In this document: positions 1-13,309 of the stretch, piece after piece
Layout: the number at the start of each line of letters is the position of its first letter
How positions within the stretch are numbered: the stretch's first letter is position 1
NCBI GenBank assembly: GCA_947646735.1
Contig: CANTFK010000287.1
Coordinates: 124,001-188,000 of the forward strand
Reading direction: 5' to 3'
DNA from: Peronospora farinosa
Taxonomy: Eukaryota; Oomycota; Peronosporomycetes; Peronosporales; Peronosporaceae
Length of the DNA stretch: 64,000 bases
Notes under the pieces: model-generated
Databases searched by the model: none
What the model saw: only the letters and a program-made list of their open reading frames with translations
What the model was told of the DNA's origin: nothing
Made by a program: the position numbers and the translations under genes

Positions 1-1158
1 TTCCCGCTCGCACTCAAACTCCTTTGCCTGTTTGTACATGCTAATCTGCTTCTCCATCGTTTCTATCGTCTTTTGGGTCCTCGCCTGTACCTCCTGCTCA
101 ATGGTCTGCTCCATGTCTGCCTGTTTCCTAGATTGTTCTGCTGCTAGCTCCTCAAGCTGTCGAAGACGGAACTGGAATTTTTTGTAATCATCTGCACTAA
201 GGCGCACTACACTAGAATTACCGTGAGAACTCCCGACATTGCTGTTCCGCCATGCATCACCATCTGACTCGTACTCGTCACCTGAATCCTCGTCCTCCAT
301 CGCCAAAACCATTTGTTGGAACGCGCGACGTGTCTGCAAAGCAGCAACACTAGCCTCCGTTAACGTTGTAGTATTTGATACCGTTGCCATCTCGGAAAAA
401 ACAGTTGCTGAAGTAGGAGACAAATACGATTCATGAGATATTGTAGCGGTGATTTCCGTAGATGACTCGGAAATCCTTGCATTAAGCAAACTATGTGAGC
501 CAGACGATCGTCTGGATCTGTTTGCAACACGACATCCATCCACCAGTGATGTCCTTATGTCACTCATCCGTTCACTCAGCATGGACTCATTAGAACTGGA
601 AGTGGTGCTAGTTGCTCGGAACGCGTCGCTATTGACACGATTCTTGTATGACATGGAGCATTGCAGTTGACGATACTCGGCCAAGCTATTACGATTGCTA
701 CACAAAGGAGATTGTCCCGTAGAACCACTGTGTCGACTGTTCCGCATACTAGATCCTCGACTCTGACTCGGTGTCACAACGGATTCTTCCGAAATCTCGG
801 TATCGTTGTCACCACAGGAAAAGTTCTCGTGAAGTGTAGGGCTCGTGCTACGGAGCGTCGAAGACGACGAACGGACAGATGACGATAAGTTAGACGGTGG
901 AGCTTGTAGTACTTTGGTGCTCGTATCGACTGGAGCGGGTATGGACGGCACGACGATCGTCTGTTCAGCTCCTCGACCAAGTTGTTGCGGCTGCCGACGT
1001 GGCTTTTTGTCCGAGTGGCTGCTGTTTTGACTCGTGCTGTGATTCAAGACAGCGTCACGGTCAGCGTCTGAAGAGTGATGGTAATAATGTTTACGCAATG
1101 AAAAACGATGGGACTTGGACTTGGATATCCGCTCTGATGAACGAGAAAACAACGGCAT
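1..1158 (-). CDS. Ser-rich protein with C-terminal coiled coil, partial at window edge
   Basis: The minus-strand frame is open from the ATG at 1156-1158 to base 1 (386 codons) and continues off the left edge. An in-frame stop (TAA, 1213-1215) precedes the ATG. Residues 1-320 are Ser/Thr/Arg-rich and look disordered, with an acidic stretch (EDEDSGDEYESDGD) near residue 300. From about residue 325 the sequence becomes a heptad-like helix (KKFQFRLRQLEELAAEQ, then EQTIEQEVQARTQKTIETMEKQ), a clear coiled coil. I do not recognise the family; an assembly or cytoskeleton-linked role is only a guess. The carboxyl half lies outside the window, so a catalytic or motor domain cannot be excluded. Confidence 0.75.
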   Translation of the reverse strand, partial: MPLFSRSSERISKSKSHRFSLRKHYYHHSSDADRDAVLNHSTSQNSSHSDKKPRRQPQQLGRGAEQTIVVPSIPAPVDTSTKVLQAPPSNLSSSVRSSSSTLRSTSPTLHENFSCGDNDTEISEESVVTPSQSRGSSMRNSRHSGSTGQSPLCSNRNSLAEYRQLQCSMSYKNRVNSDAFRATSTTSSSNESMLSERMSDIRTSLVDGCRVANRSRRSSGSHSLLNARISESSTEITATISHESYLSPTSATVFSEMATVSNTTTLTEASVAALQTRRAFQQMVLAMEDEDSGDEYESDGDAWRNSNVGSSHGNSSVVRLSADDYKKFQFRLRQLEELAAEQSRKQADMEQTIEQEVQARTQKTIETMEKQISMYKQAKEFECERE

Positions 1159-2168
1159 ACGAGTGACAAAATACGACGACCTCAGTACGTACGTAAGAAG
1201 TGAACGTCTCACTTAAAATCAAGGGACGGAGGGGGGACGGACGGATGGATGGACGGTACTGCGATGCAGTGAATGATTGCGATTGATCCCAATTTTATAA
1301 GGAAAATCGTATTGTAGTAATATACTACCAGAAGGAAGGAAGGAAAAGGGTGTGACAATAATACAGAACCCTTCTTTTTACCTCTTACAAAATGTATATA
1401 AGAGCCAAAAACGCAAGAGAGCAATATGGAGAATGACCCTGGAGGCAAGTGAATGAAAGCCACTGGCTTTTTCAAGCACCCGTTTGGCGACTTTCGAACC
1501 AATCAACGTACACGAAACAACAGTATTGACCAATCGTCGACTAGAATGAAAGGCGCAACTCGTCAGCGCACTTGTGGTACAGCGACGGGCGATCCTATTG
1601 GAGTCGTTTAGACGAGCGTCTCTCGTCACGTAGCGCAATTGCGACTTGTTTGGCGATCAGACCCCCCCCCCCCTCTCTTTAATTTTTCCCGTAATTTAAT
1701 AATATATGGGATGTTTTTTTAATGCCATGAACAAATTTCATGGTCGAGAATGTACAGATTTCGGCGTAACATGAATGTCGAATGGAGATACTTGATTTTG
1801 CGTAATAGCGAGCTCAGAAATGTGTCAGGACGATGCCACCGCAACTTTGTGGTCGTTTCTTTATTTCCTTCCGCCCAAGGTGACGATGTCGTTGTTTAGG
1901 TGTAAAAGATGTCCGAGTGTTGAAACGGGGGGATGGAAAAACGAGTTTTTTCTTAACAAATGGATGAGTTATAACAGCGTTTTAGGACTTGATTTAACAG
2001 TAAAGAGGGACATTGGAAAATATCCAGCGATGGTCGTTCATAAATGAGACCCTTGCGTATTAGATGAGACAGGTTCCGACTATCTTTTACGAAATTGTTC
2101 ATTACTGATACTCACCATTCTAAAACTGTCCCATGCAAAATCTATAAATTTTCAAAGACCAATTGCCT
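1159..2168. other. intergenic region with no gene seen
   Basis: This gap lies between the 5' end of the coiled-coil gene and the 3' end of the DH/PH/FYVE gene, both on the minus strand. It should hold the promoter of the first and the terminator of the second. The open frames here have low-complexity or unconvincing translations. A run of about 12 C residues lies at 1662-1673 and is followed by a pyrimidine tract. Confidence 0.6.
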
Positions 2169-5100
2169 TCACACTTCAGCAGGATACGTCCGCGAAATGC
2201 TCATGGCTGACACGGCGCAGCTATCACAGACACGCGATGCCTTTTTACTTAAGCTGTACGATAGCGTCCACCGCCGTTTCGAGCAATTACCACAAACGAG
2301 CGACCCGCATAATCTGTCCAGAACCAACCGGTTTTTTTTACATAAACAGACGCGTTAGCAACGACACTACGAGAGACCACAACCATCTGTAAACTGGCTC
2401 TCTCGCAATCCGTACCTACAATGGTGACGTGGACGATACACTGCAAAAGTGTGCGTGCAGTTGGTACAAACGTTTGAAACCTTATCAAACATAAAGATCG
2501 GAGCCAGTGTCGCCGTCTTGAGACTACGACGACGTAAAGCCAGCTCGTCACCCCCTGATATACAATGCCTCAACGCTCGCACCCATTCATCTCTCTCTCC
2601 CAACGACAGCGCCTCGAATATGTACGTCGTCTGCACACGCATCGTCTGTAAAAAAAAGACAACTCAGACAGTACAGCGTGAGTAAGAAGCAGAAGCTGAA
2701 GGTTGTGATGGCAAGTTGATTTTTTGCCGACTTACCGTGTCAGTTAGATACTGTAGATGAAAGCACGTTTTATTCGTGAGAGGGGCCACCTCGCACAATT
2801 CGATGGGAATTGTTTCCTCAGGTTGCGTGATCTTAAACGTGGAGCCCAATGAGATAGTTTGCAGTGTCAGCGTGATCCACAACCTTCGAGATTTTTTGCC
2901 AACATTGCTGCTCATACTTGGGCTGGAAGCAGTCGTGCTGCTATCACCAGAACCATTCATCACAGCGCCACCAGAGACGTTTAGCCATCCGTTTTTGATG
3001 GCAAAGCCTCCTTCCAGCTCGTAGCCACTAGAGGAATCGTCGTCATTGTCCGTTAGTAGCTCCGAACGAAGGCTAGTGCGACGTGGATGAGTCTTACCAC
3101 TGAGATTTCGGTCAATGCACTTCAGAATGTCAGTTGTCCATTCGACTTTGTCTTTTTCTGACTGTGTCAGCAAGATAAAAGACTTTAGAGGGGAATAGAA
3201 GCAGAAGGCGCTTGAGATTAGCAAGCGAGTTAGTTACAATAAGAGCACGTTAGTAACAGGTTTGCTCAAACCAAAGTAGATATACTCACTTGTTTGAGTT
3301 CGTGGCAGTCGTAATGGCACCTGGCATGGTCTCCGTATCATCTGCTACCTTGCACTCCCAAAGATCAAGCAAGTGGAACTTCTTATGAAGACCACCTTGG
3401 CGCCCATACACCATAGCTAAACAACATGCACGCAACGATCTGGATCAATGACTGCATATCCCAAAGCGGCATCAATGTGGCTTACTTACCGTCTTCCAGC
3501 AGCACGAAGTAGTACATTTGCACCTTACTGCGACACACTTTGCGCAGCATTCCGTCTCGAATAAAGTGTCGGCCAGAGAGATCGATACCTACCTTTTCGC
3601 TCACAGTCGCGAGAGTACGCGCGTTCTCACGTATCTCGCTGATCTCCTCGATCTTGTTCGCCACTCGATCCACACTTAGTATTGCTGACTGCAGCGGTAC
3701 AAAATCTACGTGCTCGGGTGGCGTAGACCCTAAAAGCTCTTGAAGAAGCATTTTGTAACGCGGAATCCGCTCCATGGGCATGTTTAGGTAGCGCCTCAAA
3801 CGGTTTACGTCTGCCTCGGGTGGCAACTCACGTAGAAATCCAGCAAATTGGGGCGAGTCCAAAGCAGCTAGTGCCGCGCTGTGACGACTTGCATACGAGG
3901 TGTACAGTTGCATTAAAGGAGCGTACGCGTGAAAGATGGCTCCGGCCCGATGCACCCGTACTCCAGAAAAATCACGTGCTTTAGCTTCCCGTCGCTTATC
4001 GTGGCCACTTTCATTTTGAGATACAAGTAGTGACGTTGTGCTGGTTTCTTCGAGGTGGCGAGACAAATGGTCGAGAAGTTGCTGGTTTAGCGTATAGATT
4101 TGATCTACACTGCTGAAAAAGATAGACAGATCAGCGTCCATGACCAGTATCGTGGGTGTTGGGGCTGAAGTCGTCGATAACGACGACGACGCTGCTGCTG
4201 CTACACTGTAAGAAGCATTCAGCACTAAGTGCAAGCTGTTGCTGCTGCCACTGCTTCGCTTGAGACTAGCGCCAACGTTGCTGCTACTCGCTGGTCGACG
4301 GTGGTCTGCAGTAACTCGAGCAGAAGCAGTCAAGGGACCCCCAAGCACGGGGCGGAGGGATCCCCTGCGTTTGTTTTGGCGACGTCGATGCATTTTCCGG
4401 CCTTCAAGTTGCCGGAGCAGCAGAGGCTGAACAAACAAACGAATACACTCACTCAAGCATTGGACGTAGCTTTTCTCGGAGCGAATAATCTCTTTTAGAA
4501 TGTGGCGGCGGCGGCGCTCAAGCAAATATGCGTCACGGTCCTCTCCTGCAGCATGAGCAAGCTCCATCGACAGCTCGGCGTCCGTGGTAGGGCAACGATC
4601 AAGGGACGACAACCGTCGCCTTTCGACTGAGCCGATAAAACTGGAGTTCGAAATCATCGACATCGAGGCCCGAATAGTACTTTGAGGTACACTGATATTC
4701 AAGCTTAAGATGCCGCTCTGTGTAAGTGAAACTGGAAAGTTTGTGACGCGAGAACGTCGCATGCGATGCAATGCTTTGTCCGCTGAGCTCTGAACTGCAA
4801 CGCGCCATGCCACCTCTTCTTGGATGGTCGTAGCACACAAAATCCACTCGTTCTCATGTAATGTAGCGTTCGCTGAGGAAGAAAACGAAGTTGGCGATGA
4901 GGATGGTGCAGGATGAACCGGTGAGGGCAAAACCATCGAGGCAGGCATTTCGCTGGACGAATCAGGCCTTATAAGTGGAATCACAGACTCTCGCCGACGA
5001 CCAAAGAGGTTGACAGCTTGTTTGAATGGAGAAACTTTGTTCATAGACCACATTGAGGCTTGGTTGAAACGCCTTGGGCTTGCTTTGTGCTGCCCGCTGG

Positions 5101-7183
5101 TGTCCACTTTGACCTTGGACTGCGTCTCATCGTACTCGGCAGTTGATATTTGAAAGCAGAAACGATTTTTGTGTACCCGACTGTCTGATCGATGGATCAC
5201 AATGGCACCCGCGAGAGAAAGCTCGTCCGTGCAGCACCGAAATGTTTTACTGTTTGTTGGGCTTACAGTAACCGCCGGTCCTCCATTTCCAGAGCTGTTT
5301 AACCCCGGAGGGTTACTGTTCTGGTCGCCTGGCGTAGCACCTGTTAGTGCTGTTTCTAGCGAAAACTGCTTGAGCACACCTGCGCGAAGCTCGTAATAGT
5401 GCTCAGTCCACTTCTTAAATCGTCGACGGCGTAGCACACCGCGAAATTCTACGACCCGTGATAACCAGTGCAATGCAATTTGACGCACTAGGTCAAGGAC
5501 CTTAAAGCAAGGACTACAGACACGTTCAGTTCGTGACGATTCACCAACGAATAGCGGTGCACGTCCTGTAGAGCAGGCGTCGCATACCACGGTTCCACAC
5601 CGGCGACAGTGATGCCTCCTTCGATAGTATGCACGGAAAGATGCATTGCAGATATTGCACGACCCAGCAACATCATCAGGAACCCATAAAGCTGCGGCGT
5701 CAGCAGGTCCCTCACACGTCTCAGGATTATTACCGTCGCGGTCACCATCTTCGCCATCTATAGGCTGTTTTCGCTTCTGGGCTTCTGTCACAGCACATGA
5801 AATGGCTTCGACCCACTCACGCTGCATCTCGGGGGTTTCTGTAAACAAGACAAAAGTCTTCTCTCGACTAGTAACGACGAAGCCGCAGTCTTTGCCGGCG
5901 CGACGTCTTGACTGCTGGTTAAAAAGTGCTTGAACCGATGCGGGTAGTTCTGTCTTGACGCCAACAGCCTTAGAATGCAAGTGAACAATTCGTCGGATAC
6001 GGTAGCCGCCGGTAATTAGAACACCACTATACAGCAGAATATCGTTGAAAAGATGCATCATGACGTCTTCCTGTCGCTTCGTAGACATCTTGGTTAGTTT
6101 ACCCGACTTCAATAATCTTCTGTCTGCTGTGAACAGTGAGAGCTGGCCTGAGAATTTCTGTTGAGCCTGGAGCACAATTTCTAGGTTTTCCTGGCGGCGC
6201 ACAGTCTCGTTGATAAGTGATGCTGCACTGCGTATTCGATTTACTGCCTCCGTAAGAAAAGCTGCATCGGGGTGTTCAGGTGGCGTAAGCTCGCACAGGC
6301 GCTCTAAAAGCAACTTGTAACGTGGGATACGTTGAATCGGCATAATCAGCAGGCTCTCAAACGGCTTCAATGAGCCACTTTTTGCTCGACAGGTTTCTAA
6401 GAAGGTTGAGAAACCCAAACGAGCGTCGCGTCCAAAATTCTGCAGTAGAGCTGCCACCTCTTCGTAGTCCTTGGCGTACCCTCCATAGAGCTTAAACAGT
6501 GGTGCATATCGACAAAAAACAGCACCAACTCCTTCCGCTTCGCATTGCACTGCTACTGCAGCTGGACTTTTGACGCTTTTCATACGTTTACCATTAGCAG
6601 CCACTTTCTCAATGTGTTTTTTCTTAGATGTAGATACAGGTGGACGATCCATAATCATCTGTAAATCAGTAAGCAGTTTGGAATTCAGCATAACAAGATG
6701 CCTCAAGTTATTAAAGAACACAGCAATCTGCGCGTCCTCCATGATTGGATGACTCTTTTCTTCCAGTGCCACAATGTAATGATCATTCAGTGCACGGATA
6801 TCACTCACGTAGCTCTTTTCGGTCTCACAGATCTCCTCAATTACATGCGCACGTAGTCTTGCCTGCTTTGCAGCTGGAGAATCCGAGTCTATAATAAGAT
6901 CCTGCTCTTGATTCTCCTGTCCCTCATCATCATCATCTTCTTCATCTTCTTCTTCTTCTTTCTTCGTATCGACGTCCTGGTTATCCTCCTGCAGCTCCAC
7001 TTTCAATGCTGGCTTCAATCCAACGCTAGGCATCAGATCACTCGGATCAAACAGCATAATGCCTTGATCTAACGTCACCTTGTGTGACGAAGGCTTGATA
7101 TCTACACGCCGTCGACGCTGTCGCTGCATTGTCGTGCGTGGGCCTTGCACTGCTGCTTGTTGCTGCTGTAAATGGCTGCTCAT
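2169..7183 (-). CDS. tandem DH-PH-FYVE RhoGEF (FGD-like), five exons
   Basis: Inferred exons, in transcript order, are 3490-7183, 3290-3416, 2736-3210, 2416-2645 and 2169-2313. All junctions are GT/AG and keep phase, giving 1,556 residues. The order is: basic and acidic N-terminus; RhoGEF (DH) domain about 110-335; PH about 365-470; FYVE finger about 505-565 with WVPD, RRHHCRRCG and RVCSPC; PH about 580-830 with a long insert; second DH about 885-1180; PH about 1200-1310; PH about 1345-1480; and a second FYVE finger (CTNCTHTF, RHHCRLCG, RVCDSC) that exists only after splicing exons 4 and 5. DH-PH-FYVE-PH is the plan of FGD proteins, which activate Rho GTPases (Cdc42 for the best-studied members), with FYVE binding PI3P on endosomes. 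Two sets in one chain are unusual. The upstream GTG-initiated extension to 7210 is not used, because the first ATG is at 7183. The target GTPase is unknown. Confidence 0.85.
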
Positions 7184-7866
7184 GAACGTACAACTTAAAA
7201 GAATGAACACATGCGCCTTTCCGCTAGTAAGTTATGCTTTCATCCGCCACTGTAATGGCCACTGCAAGGCAGCAGTTCCTTGACCGTTTTTTACAAGATT
7301 CCGCAGAAAAATGGCCAGAGCGGTTTCGAATGCGCTATGTTGCCCATAGTTGCGAGCGCAATTGACGGGACATTAAATTATGTAGGGACAACTTGTATCA
7401 TATATAATACAACCTTATAAAAAGAATCTAATGCAAAAAGAAAGGATATTAGAGTTCGGATGATCGACGTTGAAGTCAGTATGTCGACGACATCTGACTT
7501 CGAGTCGAAATTTGACTGAAAAATGGTCAATAGTCGAGTTCAGTTCTTGCTCTATGTAATTTACGACGACTGTATGTATCAGCAGTCGACTGTCAATAGC
7601 CATAAATTACAGTGAGACCTTCTTGCAAGCGACCATCGAATCGCTTGCGACAGTGTTACGGACACCTTGTCCTTCGATATTACTCATCCGTGTCAACAAT
7701 GCAGCATTCGAAAATTAACATTAGAGAACTGACGTTGCAAAAAGGATTAATGGAAAGGCATAGAACTGCATCATTCATTTTCTCTCACCGTCCTCATGAT
7801 TTATCTGTCGCTAATGGACAGCCATAAGCCTAATGACATCTCTCTTCACTTCTTGTCTTGCTTCCT
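7184..7866. other. intergenic region with no gene seen
   Basis: This 683-bp AT-rich gap lies between the RPN2 3' end and the DH/PH/FYVE 5' end. It holds the promoter of the RhoGEF gene. Open frames here are short, and I saw no motif or spliceable partner for them. Confidence 0.5.
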
Positions 7867-9124
7867 CTATTCGACCTTGGTCGTCTTCTTGGCAGAAATC
7901 GCGGCAAGACGTTTGAGAGTCAAATGACCAGACCAGAGGTTCACAGAACCCAGCACACTGAGGTAGCCTAGTGTGCGAAACATGGTCAGCTTCAGCCAGT
8001 ATAAGCCGAAAAGAACCAAGATTCCACCCAACGACGCTAGGAACACGCAACCAAACACGAACACCGAGCCTTCGAACAGGCGCTTTGTGTTGAATCCAAG
8101 ACGCATGACAAACAGCAAAAAGAAAGCCAACGGGGCCAGTACTGCACCCGTGAAGGCCAAAGACACAATCACAGGTGGCCGAGGGTCTTGTGTACGCATG
8201 ACGTGCGATATCTTGGGTAATGCCTTGAGTGTCATATCGCTCTCGTATAGCAATGGCTTCTTGTAGAGTGGCGAGGGTTTCTCAGGTGGGGCCACACCAA
8301 GCTGCAGCTCGACATTGCCCATGTCCCACACAATCGCCTTCTCAAAAGTAGAAGCGCCGAGAATGAGCTCGACGTGATGTTTGCCCGAATTGTATCCAAA
8401 TCTCTTGCTGAGTGACGTGAACTGCAGCGTCGTGCTGTGGGTCTGAGCATTATCGGCCGTCAGCACAAAGTACGTCTCTGTCTTCTCCGTAGCGTGCGTA
8501 AAGCGAAGAAACGCCTGGTGGGCCACCACGGGCGTCTTGTCATGCGTCTGCTGCAGTGTCACCTCCATCTTGAACTTGTCGGCCGATGCAGCATTAAAAG
8601 TCTGACCTGTGAGCTTGTCTCCTAGCTGCAGCTTCATGCCATTTACATTGGCGCTCGCCACTTCCACGGGCGTCGTCACTTTCAGTTGCAGCACCTGATA
8701 GGCAATCTGATTGGTCTCTTCGTCCACTGCCGATACCTTGAGCTTGTACATGCCCGTCTGCAGCTTGTCATCACCTGTAAGTTGCGTCACAAACTTGCTA
8801 CCGTCTCCCTTGAGCGTCTACAGCGTACACAATTCAGCACTCTCTAAGGGCATAATCGATACAAAGCGAGACCCTCATAAAGAATATTTAACGTACCAGT
8901 CCAGAGAGAACAGTAGCACCAGATGTATCCACGAGCGTCTCAAGTGTCAACTCCTTAAGCTTGGGCTGCTTGGGCGTCACCATGACGGCCACCTCCAGTG
9001 CATCAGCCGTCAGCTTTACCTGTGTAGAAGCCAGCTTTAAATTTACATTAGGTGCAGCCTCCGTAGACAGCAGCAGCAGCAACGTGGCACCGCATGCGGC
9101 CTTAAGAAGAGTTGAGAGCGTCAT
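7867..9124 (-). CDS. RPN2: ribophorin II, oligosaccharyltransferase subunit (two exons)
   Basis: Exons are 8897-9124 and 7867-8817, joined by a GTACGT...TAG intron in phase 0, giving 392 residues. I chose the ATG at 9124 because it opens directly into a signal peptide (MTLSTLLKAACGATLLLLLS). The longer frame starts with GTG and only adds charged residues. A beta-rich lumenal region follows, then three hydrophobic segments near the C-terminus (about PPVIVSLAFTGAVLAPLAFF onward) and a short Lys-rich tail ending KKTTKVE. This layout matches RPN2/Swp1, a membrane subunit of the ER complex that moves the dolichol-linked glycan to Asn-X-Ser/Thr. It is shorter than animal RPN2, which carries an extra N-terminal domain. 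Confidence 0.85.
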
Positions 9125-9344
9125 CGTCACTTGTCTCGACTTGCAAATTGGACCGCGTGGCACGTCAGACTTTGTGTATTGAAATGATTGTAGCTCATGA
9201 TATATGTACTGGACGTAAAAGAGATGGTATCATTTGGTAAAAAAGCGTATTAAATCCACTACGTACTTAATTGAATGTAATACGGTAGATACTGCGATAT
9301 GGCTACATAAACTTCAGCTTCAATTACATGACCAAAAAGTATCT

Positions 9345-11225
9345 TTACTTGAACGCTACAAACTCGTCGATCCAGTCATGAATCATCTTAATCTCAATCT
9401 TACGCGCAGAAATGACAGATGGGGGATCCTTTGGATGACTGAAGAACAGGTCCAGGTGGTGAGCACCCTCAGCAATCGTCACGATCGTCACCTTCGCGTC
9501 CTTGGGCGTATGCAACACGCCGGCGCTACTCCACGGGTCCAGCAGGCCGTTGCTAAAAACAATGTTGGAAGCTGACCGCAGCATTTCGTCGCCGTAACTT
9601 ACACGAATGCCGTCTGGATCGGGCGTTGTGTGCCAGCTGCGCTGACAGTGCTTACGGATTTCCTCGAACGTAGTATTGCGCACCCAGAACATGTCCGTTT
9701 TACCGTTTGTGCTGAAGTATGTCTCCTGCGGCAGCATCTCCGTACAGTATTGATAGTCCCAGATACCATCGTAGTCCCATAAAGTCGGGATTTTGAAACA
9801 AGGCAGGTCTTTGGTCGCATTATGGAACACAAAGGCAGCGTCGCGAAGCGCCTCCAATAGCGACGTGTTCACACTTTCCTGCCTGAACGATGTTGTGGGG
9901 AATTCTCCCGCTAGATGTGAGCACGCTTCACGAACGGGCCATGCCGGAAGCTCAACTGCTCCTCCCGTGAGGTAGCTGAACGAGTACGGATAATTCCCCA
10001 TAGCCAGGGTGTCAAAGGCAAACAACACCGACATCGCCAGATCTTTGCCCTCCTCCTCGCGTATTAGCGGCTTACATAACCTGAACAATGAAGACAGCGT
10101 CGCGCGCCCACTTTCTGTCTTAGCTAGCTCAAAAAGTTGCGGCCATGATTTTTTTGCGTTCACCTCGCAGTTTTTCGCTGATCCTGCATCAGGAGATGCG
10201 TCATGTGTCACAACTTGCCAATACTTCTGGCCGTCGAAATCGGGGAAGCCACCGAAGCCATAAATAGGAGCTGATGCCGCAATAGCACCTGCAATAATGG
10301 CTGGATACTTCATACGGAACCACGCTGACAGCATGCCTCCATAGCTACCTCCAAAGGCAATGACGGGGTGGTTGAAAGCGTCGTATTTCTTCTGCAGATG
10401 ATAGATAAGTTCTGCATAGTCAGCAAGTGCCTGGTCGTGTGAGAGGTAAGCCAAGTGGTCCATGTACTTGTCGCCGAACGGAAAGCTCTTGCCGTAGTAG
10501 CGGTGCTCGGCAAACACGACAAGTGCCTTGAATGCCAGGGCGTGTTCCCATATAAGTCCCGTGTGGTTCGCGTAAAGTGTCACGTCTCCTTCATTGCCTG
10601 TGTAAAAGAAAACAGGTGCTTTTACATCCTTTGGATCCCAGAACTGCGTATTGAGCAAGTATCTCTGTTTATAAGTGGCAGGGAGGTCACTAGGTGAAGT
10701 ATTGGTATCAATAGAGGCCACTGTCTCTGCTGCGAGCCACGAAAAATGGTCAATGCGTTGTTCGATCCACAGCTCGGAGCAGTTGCTAGCATCGGCTTGA
10801 ATCCTCGACTGAATGGGTTGCACAACAGGACGTAGTGTACCCAAAGAACTGTGTGGGAGGTCGACTGTCGCCATGAGATGCTGTGTGTGGATCAATACAA
10901 ACACGCCAATGAGGAGCGTCAATCCACCAAACACGACGACGTTGGCCGGTGCATAGTTTAACACTAATAAAATAGCAGAAAGAGAGAGAGATTAAGTGTC
11001 TAAAGGTGCTCAAACATGTGTGATCGATACAAATTGCAGCAGGATCGTACGAGTATTGTAAATGGTTTCGGGATATTGCGGTACATTGAGACTTTGCCAG
11101 CGGGTGACGCGCACTCGTCTAGAGCTAGATGTCGAGTCAATGGATGAGTCGACGGAGCGTGCATTTCCCGAGTTCGAATGAGTCTTAGTCGACCACGCAG
11201 CACCAAGTCGTTCCCGCGTACCCAT
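9345..11225 (-). CDS. serine carboxypeptidase, peptidase family S28, type II membrane anchor
   Basis: Exons are 11051-11225 and 9345-10963, giving 597 residues. The intron (GTACGA...TTATTAG, 87 nt) is inferred because the long frame has no ATG at its head and starts just after a pyrimidine-rich AG. Exon 1 gives a basic cytosolic stretch, then a single membrane span (VVVFGGLTLLIGVFVLI). The catalytic region shows FFYTGNEGD, FAEHRYYGKS, the nucleophile box GGSYGG, the Asp box SNGLLDPWS and the His box AEGAHHLDL. This is family S28 (lysosomal Pro-X carboxypeptidase / dipeptidyl peptidase II), which cuts after proline in acidic compartments or outside the cell. Several Asn-X-Thr/Ser sites fit a lumenal domain. 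The exact exon 1 join is less certain than the family. Confidence 0.85.
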
Positions 11226-11346
11226 TCGGAAGTAGCAGTTTAGGATCCAGCTCCGGAGTTACTCCCCGTCTAAGGTCTGTGATGTATCCACACCATTTTG
11301 ACCTGATCATTACCAGACTCATTTGGCCATGCACTATAAGACGCAC
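11226..11346. promoter_or_regulatory. shared bidirectional promoter of S28 peptidase and UGPase genes
   Basis: Only 121 bp separate the two divergent ATGs. The sequence GACTCATTTGGCCA has TCATTT at 11319-11324, 23 bp before the UGPase ATG, and resembles the oomycete initiator (TCATTTYNCA). Assignment as promoter is an inference from position and motif. Confidence 0.5.
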
Positions 11347-13147
<1,801 letters not shown>

Positions 13148-13309
13148 CGAGTTAAACTCAAAGAACGAGTTTAAGTTAGTTACTGGAAGCGATTGAAGCC
13201 GAGGATGAGACCCAAAGAAATGCATGCATATGCATTGTTCTGTTTAACAATTCTCGAGCGAAATACACGCAGTGAAATTTCCAAACGCATAATTTTGCTA
13301 TTGCCGAGT

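Noticed and set aside
7184..7210. Longer N-terminus (MFILLSCTF...) for the DH/PH/FYVE gene
   Set aside because: The first codon is GTG, not ATG. The first ATG of the frame is at 7183.
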